Source: CALLMJ01 sp964493765
GTDB lineage: Bacteria > Bacteroidota > Bacteroidia > J057 > CALLMJ01
Length of the DNA stretch: 53,215 nucleotides
Assembly: GCA_964493765.1 (NCBI GenBank)
Contig: CAZBPK010000004.1
Location: 1-53,215, forward strand
Direction: 5' to 3'
The notes under the pieces were generated by a model. The model did no database searches. It saw nothing but the letters and a program-made list of their open reading frames with translations, and was not told the DNA's origin. Both the position numbers and the translations under genes were made by a program. This document shows positions 52,177 through 53,215 of the stretch, piece after piece (position 1 is the stretch's first letter; every line of letters begins with the position of its first letter).

Positions 52177-53215
52177 ATGAAAAAAATCCATAAAATCCTA
52201 TTGATACTGTTCGTTTTAACGAACTCTTATGATTTTTTAATTGCTCAAACTTACAGCCTTCACCTCAAACAACAATATAATGCTACACGAACCCAAGTGT
52301 TTGTAGATGTTTATATTACTACTACCTCAGGTTCTTGGAACATGGGTTCCGCTAATTTTGTAGTGAATTTTGATGAATCAAATTTTAGTTTCGTAGGTAG
52401 AGATGTATCCTTAGACGGACCTTTTGATAATGGTGCGAATCCCCTTATTTATCTTGATATGGGTAGTACAGAAATTACTATTCTAGGTGACAAATGCGTA
52501 AACATAACCATTAATCCTATTACAAGTGCTTGTCCTCCTACTAATGGGGTAACTGTTCCTACCACACCCACCAGAATTGCCAGGCTAATTTTTAATATAG
52601 ACGGCGCTTGTGGTTCTAATCCTGGTATAGCGTGGAAGACAGGACCAGGTACAGGTACTATTAATAAATGGAATTCTCCTTGTACTATCACTAATATCAA
52701 AAGCAATGCAAGTTTTGTAAATCCTCCTTCTATTGGAAGCTTTACCCCTCAACAAAATCCCATTTGTAATGGACAAGATTTTTTAATAAATATTAGTTCA
52801 CCACTTTCTGGATATACTTATAAGGCATATTTAAACGGTAATTACGCTACTTCGGTAGCTGCATCTTCTTCATCACCCCTAACAATTCCTTCAGGGTCTT
52901 TTAATAATGGTGACGAAGTAACTGTTATTGGTTTTTCTGTTAATGATTCTATGTCTTACTTGGTGGGTTGTTATGAGACGATAATAGTGCATCCTACCCC
53001 TGTATTAGGCTTATCGACAACAGATCCTACTACATTTTGTGCAGGAGGAAGTATAAATTTAGATGTAAGGTTAGTAGCGGGTACAGGTCCATTTGATTTT
53101 ACGTTGACGAATGGGACGGATATCATAAATTTAACGAATATTACGTTACCGCATACGGAGCCTGTAGTACCAACCGTAAGTGGGGTATGGCAGATAACGA
53201 ACATAACGGATGCGA
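52177..53215 (+). CDS. Secreted surface protein related to the preceding gene (3' end missing)
   Basis: The frame opens at ATG 52177 and is still open at the window edge (346 codons visible). The start gives a signal peptide ending in FLIAQ. The N-terminal domain (TQVFVDVYITTTSGSWNMGSANFVVNFDESNFSF) parallels the cohesin/CBM-like domain of the gene before it, down to the GS.NF core. From about residue 185 Ig-like modules follow (SIGSFTPQQNPICNGQDF, then STTDPTTFCAGGSINLDV). A T9SS sorting domain is expected downstream. Codon choice changes near 53090, where ACG, GCG, CCG and GGG become frequent. Confidence 0.8.
   Translation, partial: MKKIHKILLILFVLTNSYDFLIAQTYSLHLKQQYNATRTQVFVDVYITTTSGSWNMGSANFVVNFDESNFSFVGRDVSLDGPFDNGANPLIYLDMGSTEITILGDKCVNITINPITSACPPTNGVTVPTTPTRIARLIFNIDGACGSNPGIAWKTGPGTGTINKWNSPCTITNIKSNASFVNPPSIGSFTPQQNPICNGQDFLINISSPLSGYTYKAYLNGNYATSVAASSSSPLTIPSGSFNNGDEVTVIGFSVNDSMSYLVGCYETIIVHPTPVLGLSTTDPTTFCAGGSINLDVRLVAGTGPFDFTLTNGTDIINLTNITLPHTEPVVPTVSGVWQITNITDA

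Overview
The window is chromosomal DNA from a member of the Bacteroidota, with low GC (roughly one third by eye). The evidence is: (i) about twenty genes and one tRNA preceded by the Bacteroidota -7 promoter box TAnnTTTG; (ii) several secreted proteins ending in type IX secretion system (T9SS) type-A sorting domains; (iii) a TonB-dependent receptor with an N-terminal carboxypeptidase-regulatory-like domain; (iv) a single-chain glycyl-tRNA synthetase and an unusually long signal peptidase I; (v) an sdhC-sdhA-sdhB operon of the menaquinone type. The respiratory and cytochrome c genes suit a respiring, Cytophagales-like or related bacterium, but I cannot fix the order or genus from this sequence.

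Layout. 1-8.2 kb (+): the end of a biotin carboxylase, an OppB-type permease, ccmC, a PorE-like OmpA-family protein, nuoF, then a small operon of an OmdA-like peptide, a thioredoxin-like protein and a TonB-like protein. 8.3-14.1 kb (-): a TonB-dependent receptor, an AlbA_2/winged-helix regulator and a class A penicillin-binding protein. 14.3-18 kb: a DEAD-box RNA helicase (+) facing a UbiD-family decarboxylase (-), with a shared hairpin terminator between them. 18.2-24.6 kb (+): sdhCAB, a DUF6089-like outer-membrane protein, lepB and ccmB. 24.9-33.7 kb: a 1,971-residue T9SS cargo protein with a large glycine-rich block, tRNA-Val(GAC), an M36-like secreted metallopeptidase and a TPR protein. 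33.9-43.2 kb (-): a ThiF/MoeB-rhodanese fusion, glycyl-tRNA synthetase, and a surface-polysaccharide precursor cluster (glycosyltransferase, TviB-type UDP-sugar dehydrogenase, rmlA, rmlC, UDP-xylose synthase, wecB, a methyltransferase-like protein). 43.6-45.5 kb (+): fabH and two uncharacterised genes. 45.5-49.5 kb (-): thiG, asnB and an aminotransferase. 49.6-53.2 kb (+): an IscA/ErpA-type protein, then a cluster of secreted proteins (one dockerin-like, two with cohesin/CBM-like N-termini), the last running off the window.

Most of the window is ordinary core metabolism plus envelope biogenesis: T9SS and TonB components, peptidoglycan synthesis and nucleotide sugars. The most unusual signal is not a gene. 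It is a family of four GC-rich intergenic repeats of about 122-131 bp (11572, 31269, 33753, 42467). They share strongly conserved blocks around a variable hairpin whose stem is rebuilt from different bases in each copy, which suggests a maintained DNA or RNA structure. A second signal is a set of genes whose -7 box lies exactly four bases before the start codon, which predicts leaderless mRNAs.
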